Assembly: GCA_021443625.1 (NCBI GenBank)
Contig: JABUTP010000007.1
Span: 9,539 to 14,594 of the forward strand
Length of the DNA stretch: 5,056 nucleotides
From: Bacteroidales bacterium
Lineage (GTDB): Bacteria; Bacteroidota; Bacteroidia; Bacteroidales; UBA932
Reading direction: 5' to 3'
Shown one piece after another: positions 1-5,056 of the stretch. The notes below the pieces were generated by a model. The model worked only from the letters and a program-made list of their open reading frames with translations, made no database searches and was not told where the DNA came from. The number at the start of each line of letters is the position of its first letter. Position 1 is the first letter of the stretch. The translations under genes and the position numbers were made by a program.

Positions 1-657
1 TGGAGCGTGGAGGGCTACTGGAAAACGATGACCGGAATCCGCGAATACAACGGGGCGAGTATGATTTATCCCCCCATCACCTCGTGGGAAAAGGATTTCG
101 TGGAGGGCCGCGGCCGCAGCTGGGGGGCGGAGTTCAGCGCAGAATATGCTCCGGGGCCCAGGACCAGCCTGACCGGATACTACACCCTCTCCTGGAGCCA
201 GCGTTTCTTTGAGGATTTCTACTATGACTGGTACAACGACCGCTGCGACAACCGCCACAAGATAACCCTTATGGTCAACCACAAGTTCAACGACCGCATA
301 GATTGTTATGCGGGGTGGAATTTCCACAGCGGCAACAGTTTCACCATTGCCACCCAGGCCATATTGAAACAGGAGCCATACTACGCCCAGTGGCAGCACA
401 TCTACGAGAAACCCAACAACATCAAGATGCCCGCCTATCACAGGGCCGATGTCGGCATCAACTTCCGCAAACTCAGGAGCAGCGGGGTTGAGCGTGTCTG
501 GAATCTGAGCGTTTACAACGCTTACAGCCGCATAAACGCCATTATGGCCACTCTCGGTACAAAGTATGACGAGAAAGGCCACATAGTGGGCTGGACGACC
601 AACGCCCTCGGCGTGGTCCCCATTATTCCAACCTTCAGTTATGGTCTCAATTTCTAA
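1..657 (+). CDS. TonB-dependent outer-membrane receptor, C-terminal part (5' end outside window)
   Basis: The reading frame is open from base 1 to a TAA at 655-657, giving 218 residues of the C-terminal beta-barrel of a TonB-dependent receptor. Such proteins import a ligand across the outer membrane using energy from TonB/ExbBD. Seen in the sequence: alternating amphipathic strands with aromatic girdles; the RGRSWGAEF segment (about residues 37-45), matching the family's 'GxxxGxE' strand start; YTLSWS followed by DRCDNRH (about 80-86), the usual 'YDxRH' turn; MPAYHRADV (about 143-151) and WNLSVYNAYSRINA (about 167-180), both typical of late barrel strands in Bacteroidetes receptors. It ends in SYGLNF, and a C-terminal Phe is the outer-membrane insertion signal recognised by BamA. 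The plug domain, TonB box and signal peptide would lie to the left, so subfamily and substrate cannot be told. The lipoprotein gene 10 bp downstream is probably in the same operon. The family call is secure; the ligand is unknown. Confidence 0.93.
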   Translation, partial: WSVEGYWKTMTGIREYNGASMIYPPITSWEKDFVEGRGRSWGAEFSAEYAPGPRTSLTGYYTLSWSQRFFEDFYYDWYNDRCDNRHKITLMVNHKFNDRIDCYAGWNFHSGNSFTIATQAILKQEPYYAQWQHIYEKPNNIKMPAYHRADVGINFRKLRSSGVERVWNLSVYNAYSRINAIMATLGTKYDEKGHIVGWTTNALGVVPIIPTFSYGLNF

Positions 658-667
658 GAAACTGTTT

Positions 668-1744
668 ATGAAAAAGTCATTTCTAAATATACTGATGTGT
701 GCGGTTCTGGTTTTTGCCGCCACATCCTGCGAATACGAATTCAAGACCAGTGGGCTGGACTCCAATCCGGCGATATATGTCCATTGCATTCCCTCGTCTT
801 CGGACACCACCATCCTGACCATCATCCGTTCCACGCCGCTCAACGAAACCATAAAATACCAGATTCACTACAGTGACCCCTCATCCATCCCCGTACCGTT
901 CACCGATGTCATCTCGCTCGATTTCCGCTGCGACGGAGAGCCGGTGGAGGTGAAGTTCGCAAAGGATACCATCGGATGCGTGCCCAAAGGGAACTACTTC
1001 ACCACAAAGGCTTTCAAGGGAGGGGAGAATCTCACTCTGGAGGTTGAAATGGAGGGTACAAAACGCGTGTCGAGCCACACCACGGTCCCCAAACCGCTGG
1101 ATTGGGAGCTGGAGATAAACTCCCCCGCCCCTGTCGAGAACGTTTTCAACCCCCGAAAGGATCTCGTTTTCAAACTCAAGGACCTTTCCACAGCCGGCTA
1201 TTACGCCGTTTCGGTGAGTGAAAGGAACCAGTCGCTGATCCGCATTGACGGGCAGGTCGTAATGGATGAGCATTCCGGCCCCAGAGACGTGTATATGGAG
1301 TACGGCTACGACAACGGCGAGGAGATTATGGACACCGGAAAGAAGGATTACTTCTATTACGGAGGTTATCTCTTTTTCAAAGGCTCCCTGGCCGGACGGG
1401 ACGGGGATTTCGAGCTGAGTGTGGGATGCAGTCTCTACAACAGTTATGAGAGTGAAGATGACAATTCGTATCAAGTTGAAGGGGAAACCATAACCCAGCA
1501 CATTTACCAGAAACAATATCACGGCTATCGCGCCGCGGCGTGGAATCTGTCGGAGGAACTTTTCCGCTACTATGCCAGCCTCTACAACGGGGAGAGCAAT
1601 TCCCTTGCGGAATTCGGTCTGAGCGCCCCTTCCTACGCTTACAGCAACATCCGTATGGGACTCGGATGCTTCGGCGCCCGTATGGGAAGCGAGTCCGAAG
1701 AGTTCCATTTCGAGGGGAAACCGAACAACTGGTATATCGAATAG
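668..1744 (+). CDS. DUF4249-like outer-membrane lipoprotein, partner of the TonB-dependent receptor
   Basis: A 358-residue predicted lipoprotein. I chose the ATG at 668 because it begins a standard signal peptide: MKKS, then a hydrophobic stretch (residues 5-18), then ATSC with the lipidated Cys at residue 21. An in-frame ATG at 641 would overlap the receptor gene and add nine residues before the signal peptide. After the Cys come EYEF and an NPAIYVHC segment resembling the start of DUF4249 proteins, then a long beta-rich body. Near the C-terminus, NLSEELFRYYASL (293-305) and YSNIRMGLGCFGAR (325-338) resemble the DUF4249 'yyxSL' helix and the 'NIxgGlGxFGa' motif. DUF4249 genes are commonly found next to TonB-dependent receptors in Bacteroidetes; their molecular role is not established. 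The protein likely sits on the outer membrane as an accessory to the receptor, but that is inference. Acidic residues after the Cys could favour surface export, though the match to known export signals is weak. The family assignment is from memory of motifs, not a search. Confidence 0.75.
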   Translation: MKKSFLNILMCAVLVFAATSCEYEFKTSGLDSNPAIYVHCIPSSSDTTILTIIRSTPLNETIKYQIHYSDPSSIPVPFTDVISLDFRCDGEPVEVKFAKDTIGCVPKGNYFTTKAFKGGENLTLEVEMEGTKRVSSHTTVPKPLDWELEINSPAPVENVFNPRKDLVFKLKDLSTAGYYAVSVSERNQSLIRIDGQVVMDEHSGPRDVYMEYGYDNGEEIMDTGKKDYFYYGGYLFFKGSLAGRDGDFELSVGCSLYNSYESEDDNSYQVEGETITQHIYQKQYHGYRAAAWNLSEELFRYYASLYNGESNSLAEFGLSAPSYAYSNIRMGLGCFGARMGSESEEFHFEGKPNNWYIE

Positions 1745-1752
1745 CCCCTGTC

Positions 1753-1799
1753 TTCCTAAATTTTTCAGTATTTTTTGAAAACTTGTTGATAATTAGGAA
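1753..1799. repeat. Nested short inverted repeats spanning the -33 region
   Basis: An outer pair, TTCCTAA (1753-1759) and TTAGGAA (1793-1799), is a perfect 7-bp inverted repeat. Inside it, TTTTCA (1762-1767) and TGAAAA (1776-1781) form a perfect 6-bp pair with an 8-base loop. The -33 TTG repeat lies between the inner and outer right arms. The stems are AT-rich and the stretch is low in complexity, so chance is a real possibility. The inner hairpin is too weak to call an intrinsic terminator for the upstream lipoprotein gene. It could be an operator or nothing at all. Confidence 0.25.
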
Positions 1800-1815
1800 A
1801 TAAGTCGTATATTTG
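1783..1815 (+). promoter_or_regulatory. Bacteroidetes-type sigma-ABfr promoter for the ribosomal protein operon
   Basis: TATATTTG at 1808-1815 matches the Bacteroidetes -7 consensus TAnnTTTG exactly. A TTGTTG repeat at 1783-1788 supplies the -33 element, with 19 bp between its second TTG and the -7 box, within the usual range. Transcription would start at about 1818-1822, giving a leader of roughly 53-57 nt before rplC. This is the only such match in the 130-bp gap, and it lies where a promoter is needed because rplC is the first gene of the cluster here. The start site is inferred, not measured. Confidence 0.82.
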
Positions 1816-1819
1816 CAGC

Positions 1820-1834
1820 CCGCCGAAAATGCGG
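1820..1834 (+). other. Possible small hairpin at the 5' end of the rplC leader
   Basis: CCGC (1820-1823) can pair with GCGG (1831-1834) around a 7-base loop, at about the predicted transcript start. It is the only GC-rich element in the leader; the rest (1835-1874) is AU-rich and looks unstructured. A 4-bp stem is marginal. It might protect the 5' end of the mRNA, or be chance. It does not resemble the long L4-binding leader of the E. coli S10 operon. Confidence 0.25.
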
Positions 1835-1874
1835 ACTTACTTATAATTAACTTATTTACACCAAATTATCTACA

Positions 1875-2495
1875 ATGCCTGGATTAATTGGAAAGAAAGT
1901 CGGAATGACTTCAGTATTCGATGCAAACGGTATCAATACCCCTTGCACCGTAATCGAAGCTGGTCCGTGTGTTGTTACGCAAATTCGTACAGTTGAGAAA
2001 GATGGTTATGCCGCTGTACAGCTTGCCTATGACGAAATTTCAGAGAAACACACCAGCAAGGCCCTCAAAGGCCATTTTGAAAAGGCAGGAACCACTCCCA
2101 AGCGCAAACTCGTAGAGTTCAAGAACTTTGACCTTGACTCCATGAAATTGGGAGACACCATCACCGTTTCAGACCTCGAGTCTGTAGAATGGGTCGACGT
2201 GACCGGCACCTCCAAAGGTAAAGGTTTCCAGGGCGTAGTGAAGCGCCACGGATTCGCCGGTGTAGGCGGTCAGACACACGGTCAGCACAACAGGCTCCGC
2301 AAGCCTGGTTCGCTGGGCGCATCGTCTTGGCCTTCCCGAGTTTTCCCCGGTATGCGAATGGGCGGCCACATGGGCAATGAACGCGTCAAAGTTCAGAACC
2401 TTCAGGTTGTCAAGATTATCCCGGAAAACAATCTTATCTTAGTTAAAGGTTCCGTTCCCGGAGCCAAGGGTTCTTATGTAATTGTGGAGGCTTAA
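1875..2495 (+). CDS. rplC: 50S ribosomal protein L3
   Basis: 206 residues, the usual length for bacterial L3. L3 binds 23S rRNA early in 50S assembly; its central extension reaches toward the peptidyl-transferase centre. The N-terminus [15 protein letters not shown] and the [12 protein letters not shown] strand are diagnostic. [17 protein letters not shown] (about 111-127), the extension [10 protein letters not shown] (131-140) and the [13 protein letters not shown] segment (159-171) follow in the expected order. Residue 165 is His where E. coli L3 has the Gln methylated by PrmB. The ATG at 1875 is set by family alignment: upstream there is only an AT-rich leader with no Shine-Dalgarno, common in Bacteroidetes. 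This is the first gene after the promoter, a place more often held by rpsJ, which is absent here. The stop is 4 bp before rplD. Confidence 0.98.
   Translation: MPGLIGKKVGMTSVFDANGINTPCTVIEAGPCVVTQIRTVEKDGYAAVQLAYDEISEKHTSKALKGHFEKAGTTPKRKLVEFKNFDLDSMKLGDTITVSDLESVEWVDVTGTSKGKGFQGVVKRHGFAGVGGQTHGQHNRLRKPGSLGASSWPSRVFPGMRMGGHMGNERVKVQNLQVVKIIPENNLILVKGSVPGAKGSYVIVEA
2486..2490 (+). promoter_or_regulatory. Shine-Dalgarno sequence for rplD
   Basis: GGAGG lies 9 nt before the rplD ATG at 2500, inside the last codons of rplC (the IVEA end). It supports the 2500 start over an in-frame TTG at 2482. A clear SD is unusual in a phylum where most genes lack one, though here it overlaps conserved coding sequence. 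Confidence 0.6.
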
Positions 2496-2499
2496 CGTT

Positions 2500-3126
2500 A
2501 TGAAATTAGCAGTTTACAAAATCGACGGTACTCTTTCCGGAAAGGAAGCCGTTCTCGAGGATTCGATTTTTGCCATCGAGCCCAACGACCATGCAATTTA
2601 TCTCGACGTCAAGCAGTACCTCGCCAACCAGCGTCAGGGTACACACAAGACCAAAGACCGCAGCGAAGTTGCTTACAGCACCAAGAAGATGGGTCGCCAG
2701 AAAGGCGGCGGCGGAGCACGCCACGGCAGCATCAAGGCCGGCATCTATGTAGGTGGTGGTAATGTTCACGGACCCAAACCCCGCGACTACAGCTTCAAGC
2801 TCAACAAGAAGCTCAAACAGCTTGCACGTTACTCAGCACTCTCATACAAGACCAGGGAGGAAGCCCTTACAATGGTTGAGCCGTTCGCTATGGACGCTCC
2901 CAAGACCAAGGATTTCATCAAGATTCTCGCCAACCTCAAGGCTGACGGTCGCAAAACTCTCGTGGTCCTTCCCGAAAATTCCAACAACATTTTCTTATCG
3001 TCCCGCAACCTTCCTGAGGTAAAGGTCATCACCGTTGATGAAATCAACACCTACACCATCATGAATTCCAACAGAATCGTAATGGTTGACGGCGTTCAGG
3101 AAATCCTTGCCGAAAGACAAAAATAA
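2500..3126 (+). CDS. rplD: 50S ribosomal protein L4
   Basis: 208 residues starting MKLAVYKIDG, the normal Bacteroidetes L4 length. L4 (bacterial uL4) has a globular domain on the 50S surface and a long loop that lines the narrow part of the peptide exit tunnel beside L22. The loop spans about residues 44-92, with GRQKGGGGARHGS (65-77) and VGGGNVHGPKPRDY (84-97) as landmarks. The globular C-terminal half includes the helix LKQLARYSALSYK and the ILANLKADGRKTLVVLPE region. In E. coli L4 also represses its own operon through a long leader upstream of rpsJ; no such leader is visible here, so that control probably does not apply. The start is set by family alignment and by GGAGG 9 nt upstream. An upstream in-frame TTG adds six residues coded by the end of rplC and is not credible. 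Confidence 0.98.
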   Translation: MKLAVYKIDGTLSGKEAVLEDSIFAIEPNDHAIYLDVKQYLANQRQGTHKTKDRSEVAYSTKKMGRQKGGGGARHGSIKAGIYVGGGNVHGPKPRDYSFKLNKKLKQLARYSALSYKTREEALTMVEPFAMDAPKTKDFIKILANLKADGRKTLVVLPENSNNIFLSSRNLPEVKVITVDEINTYTIMNSNRIVMVDGVQEILAERQK

Positions 3127-3135
3127 TTTATTGCT

Positions 3136-3426
3136 ATGGGAATACTTATTAAGCCAGTAGTAACTGAAAAAATGACGATTCAGGGCGAGAAGTTGAATCG
3201 TTACGGTTTCATTGTCGCTCGCGATGCAAACAAGATTGAAATCAAGAATGCAGTCGAGCAGACATACGGTGTTTCAGTTGTTGACGTCAACACTGTAAAC
3301 TACCACGGAAAAAAGAAAAGCCGCTTTACCAAAGCAGGTATATTGACAGGCCGTGCCAATCACTATAAGAAAGCTTACGTGACCTTGGCTTCGGAAGACA
3401 AGATTGATTTCTATAGCAACATTTAA
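3136..3426 (+). CDS. rplW: 50S ribosomal protein L23
   Basis: 96 residues, typical for bacterial L23. L23 sits at the tunnel exit of the 50S and is the docking site for trigger factor and SRP. The N-terminal IKPVVTEK (5-12) is the family signature; Glu11 aligns with E. coli Glu18, which contacts trigger factor. [26 protein letters not shown] (28-53) is the conserved helix and strand, followed by the basic loop KKKSRF and the closing [13 protein letters not shown] (72-84). The start lies 9 bp after the rplD stop, and there is no Shine-Dalgarno: the spacer is AT-rich. The gene is followed by rplB after 4 bp. Confidence 0.98.
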   Translation: MGILIKPVVTEKMTIQGEKLNRYGFIVARDANKIEIKNAVEQTYGVSVVDVNTVNYHGKKKSRFTKAGILTGRANHYKKAYVTLASEDKIDFYSNI

Positions 3427-3430
3427 GGCC

Positions 3431-4255
3431 ATGGCAGTACGTAAATTCAAACCGGTAACCCCCGGTCAAAGGAATAAGGTGATCAGCACTTACGAAGAGA
3501 TTACCTGCACAACTCCGGAAAAGTCCCTTCTTGAACCCCTCCGCAAATCCGGCGGACGCAACAACCAGGGTAAGATGACTATGCGCTACATCGGCGGCGG
3601 TCACAAGAAAATGTACCGCGTCATCGATTTTCTCCGCGACAAAGACAACTACACAGCTGTCGTTAAAACCATCGAATACGACCCCAACCGTACAGCACGT
3701 ATCGCGCTGGTTCAGTATCAGGATGGCGAAAAACGTTATATCATTGCTCCTAACGGCATCAAAGTCGGTCAGGTTATCGCCTCCGGCGCAGGTGTCGCTC
3801 CCGAAATCGGTAACACTCTTCCGTTAGCCGAGATTCCTCTGGGTACCCTCGTGCACTGCATCGAGCTCCGTCCCGGTTGCGGCGCCGCTATGGCCCGTTC
3901 CGCCGGAACTTACGCCCAGCTCACTGCCCGTGAAGGCAACCACGCCATCCTCCGTCTCCCTTCGGGTGAGACCCGTATGGTACTGGTAACCTGCCGCGCC
4001 ACCGTCGGCACCGTTTCCAATGCAGACCACAACCTTGAGTCTCACGGAAAGGCCGGCCGCGTACGCTGGATGGGACGCCGTCCCCGCAACCGCGGCGTAG
4101 TGATGAACCCTGTGGATCACCCTATGGGTGGTGGTGAAGGCCGCGCTTCAGGTGGACATCCCCGTTCACGCAAAGGCCTCATGGCTAAGGGTTACAAGAC
4201 TCGCAATCCCAAGAAGAATTCTAACAAGTTCATCATTGAGAGAAGAAAGAAATAA
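3431..4255 (+). CDS. rplB: 50S ribosomal protein L2
   Basis: 274 residues, standard for L2, which joins the ribosomal subunits and is needed for peptidyl-transferase activity. The start [15 protein letters not shown] at 3431 is fixed by alignment; an in-frame ATG at 3404 lies inside rplW and would add nine unrelated residues. Conserved blocks appear in order: [20 protein letters not shown] (41-60), [16 protein letters not shown] (81-96), an SH3-like domain with [13 protein letters not shown], then [19 protein letters not shown] (213-231). The essential His of E. coli L2 (His229) is present as His230 counting Met. The next His of the E. coli DHPH motif is Met here, as in other Bacteroidetes L2 proteins I recall. 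The C-terminal tail is strongly basic (FIIERRKK). It starts 4 bp after rplW, with only a weak AAGG too close to the ATG. Confidence 0.99.
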   Translation: MAVRKFKPVTPGQRNKVISTYEEITCTTPEKSLLEPLRKSGGRNNQGKMTMRYIGGGHKKMYRVIDFLRDKDNYTAVVKTIEYDPNRTARIALVQYQDGEKRYIIAPNGIKVGQVIASGAGVAPEIGNTLPLAEIPLGTLVHCIELRPGCGAAMARSAGTYAQLTAREGNHAILRLPSGETRMVLVTCRATVGTVSNADHNLESHGKAGRVRWMGRRPRNRGVVMNPVDHPMGGGEGRASGGHPRSRKGLMAKGYKTRNPKKNSNKFIIERRKK

Positions 4256-4276
4256 CGGAATAAATTTTTAGAAATT

Positions 4277-4543
4277 ATGAGTCGTTCACTTAGAAAAGGT
4301 CCGTACATTCAGGAAGCACTCGAGAAAAGGGTGATTGCCATGAATGAAGGCACAATGAAAAAAGATGTTATTAAGACCTGGTCGCGTTCGAGTATGATTT
4401 CTCCGGACTTTGTAGGTCACACCATCGCAGTTCATAACGGAAACAAATTTATTCCTGTTTATGTCACTGAAAACATGGTGGGTCACAAACTCGGCGAATT
4501 CGCTCCTACCCGCACATTCAAGGGTCACAGTGGTAATCGTTAA
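4277..4543 (+). CDS. rpsS: 30S ribosomal protein S19
   Basis: 88 residues. S19 forms a complex with S13 in the 30S head and contacts the A-site finger of 23S r[14 protein letters not shown] at the N-terminus, [28 protein letters not shown] (34-61) and the signature [20 protein letters not shown] (65-84) are unmistakable. The protein stops at SGNR, lacking the Lys-rich tail of E. coli S19 and a little shorter than Bacteroides forms as I recall them. The stop is a tandem TAA TAA. A 21-bp AT-rich gap with no Shine-Dalgarno separates it from rplB, and another 21-bp gap from rplV. Confidence 0.98.
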   Translation: MSRSLRKGPYIQEALEKRVIAMNEGTMKKDVIKTWSRSSMISPDFVGHTIAVHNGNKFIPVYVTENMVGHKLGEFAPTRTFKGHSGNR

Positions 4544-4564
4544 TAATTAATAAAAGAGATTACA

Positions 4565-4981
4565 ATGGGAGCTCGTAAAAGAGAAATGGCCGAAAGGCTT
4601 AAAGAAATAAAAAAGCAGACAGCTATCGCAAAGCTGAATGATGTACCTACCTCTCCCCGCAAGATGCGCCTTATGGCAGATGCAATCCGCGGCGTTGAGG
4701 TCAACCGTGCACTCGATATCCTCAAATACACCAAGAGGGAATCCGCTGTACGCCTTAGCAAACTCGTCCGCAGTGCCATCGCCAACTGGGAGGCAAAGAA
4801 CGAGGAGAGCCGCAAGGAACTCGAAAACGGTAATGTTTATATCAAGACCATTATGGTGGATGAAGGCCGCACCCTCAAGAGAATCCGCCCCTGCCCTCAG
4901 GGTAGAGCCGGACGTATCCGCAAGCGCAGCAATCACGTTACCATCGTGCTCGATGTCAAATCAGTAAAGGAGGAAGCATAA
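4565..4981 (+). CDS. rplV: 50S ribosomal protein L22
   Basis: 138 residues. L22 binds all domains of 23S rRNA and its long beta-hairpin lines the exit tunnel opposite L4. The MGARK start is typical of Bacteroidetes L22, which carry an N-terminal extension of about 20 residues compared with E. coli; here it is lysine- and glutamate-rich. [22 protein letters not shown] (22-43) and [13 protein letters not shown] (67-79) are core motifs. The hairpin covers about residues 99-124, with [21 protein letters not shown] (104-124) in full form. No deletion of the macrolide-resistance type is seen. Only a weak AGAG precedes the ATG. The stop is one base before rpsC, and the final codons hold that gene's ribosome binding site. 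Confidence 0.98.
   Translation: MGARKREMAERLKEIKKQTAIAKLNDVPTSPRKMRLMADAIRGVEVNRALDILKYTKRESAVRLSKLVRSAIANWEAKNEESRKELENGNVYIKTIMVDEGRTLKRIRPCPQGRAGRIRKRSNHVTIVLDVKSVKEEA
4967..4973 (+). promoter_or_regulatory. Strong Shine-Dalgarno sequence for rpsC
   Basis: AAGGAGG, the full core complement of the usual 16S 3' end, ends 9 nt before the rpsC ATG. It lies in the last codons of rplV (VKEEA). It is the strongest ribosome binding site in the window and contrasts with the SD-less starts of rplC, rplW and rpsS. Confidence 0.7.
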
Positions 4982-4982
4982 T

Positions 4983-5056
4983 ATGGGACAGAAAACTAAT
5001 CCTATCAGCAACAGAATCGGTATCGTCCGTGGTTGGGACTCCAACTGGTGTGGCAA
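4983..5056 (+). CDS. rpsC: 30S ribosomal protein S3, N-terminal part (3' end outside window)
   Basis: Only the first 24 codons are present before the right edge. They read MGQKTNPISNRIGIVRGWDS and then NWCG, which matches the N-terminus of Bacteroidetes S3 almost residue for residue. S3 lies in the 30S head at the mRNA entry channel and, with S4 and S5, acts in mRNA unwinding; its KH domain would follow outside the window. The start is fixed by alignment and by AAGGAGG 9 nt upstream; only one base separates it from the rplV stop, suggesting coupled translation. rplV followed by rpsC is the usual S10-cluster order. Confidence 0.96.
   Translation, partial: MGQKTNPISNRIGIVRGWDSNWCG

Noticed and set aside
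641..667. Upstream ATG for the lipoprotein, overlapping the receptor gene
   Set aside because: The ATG at 668 gives a normal MKKS signal peptide start. The nine extra residues would lengthen the N-region without need.
881..1708. A 275-codon open frame on the minus strand, antisense to the lipoprotein gene
   Set aside because: It is fully covered by the + strand gene, which has a signal peptide, lipobox and family motifs. Its own translation matches nothing I recognise and shows no ribosome binding site; it arises from codon bias on the other strand.
1769..1777. Possible second -7 box (TA followed by a T run and G)
   Set aside because: The T run is one base too long to fit TAnnTTTG, and no -33 element lies at the proper distance; the exact match at 1808-1815 is better.
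1761..1781. Intrinsic terminator for the lipoprotein gene
   Set aside because: The only stem here is six A/T-rich pairs with no GC core and no T run following it, so it is unlikely to stop RNA polymerase.
3404..3430. Upstream in-frame ATG for rplB
   Set aside because: It lies inside rplW, and the added residues do not match L2, whose N-terminus [15 protein letters not shown] is well conserved.
4547..4936. A 129-codon minus-strand frame opposite rplV
   Set aside because: rplV is certain from its conserved sequence, and overlapping antisense frames are expected in such codon-biased genes.

Overview
The window looks like chromosomal DNA from a member of the Bacteroidota, most likely order Bacteroidales. 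Three things support this. The ribosomal proteins have Bacteroidia-type sequences: L2 ends in a [25 protein letters not shown] tail, L22 starts MGARK, and S3 starts MGQKTNPISNRIGIVRGWDS. The only promoter I can see is of the Bacteroidetes type (TAnnTTTG at -7, TTG near -33). Most gene starts lack a Shine-Dalgarno sequence. I cannot name the genus.

Left part (1-1744): the 3' end of a TonB-dependent outer-membrane receptor, which runs in from beyond the left edge, is followed 10 bp later by a DUF4249-type lipoprotein gene. The two are probably co-transcribed and form an outer-membrane uptake pair of unknown substrate.

Middle (1745-1874): a 130-bp AT-rich intergenic region carries the promoter for the next operon and a short leader. 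It has no convincing intrinsic terminator and no trace of rpsJ.

Right part (1875-5056): this is the start of the S10/spc-type ribosomal protein cluster, in the order rplC (L3), rplD (L4), rplW (L23), rplB (L2), rpsS (S19), rplV (L22), rpsC (S3, cut by the right edge). All genes are on the + strand with gaps of 1 to 21 bp, as expected for one transcription unit. Their products assemble into the two ribosomal subunits: L3, L4, L23, L2 and L22 in the 50S, around the peptidyl-transferase centre and exit tunnel; S19 and S3 in the 30S head.

The content is largely ordinary housekeeping, and I find no undescribed system. The points most worth a second look are the absence of rpsJ (S10) in front of rplC, the two strong Shine-Dalgarno sequences (before rplD and rpsC) in an otherwise SD-poor operon, and a His in L3 where a methylated Gln sits in E. 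coli.
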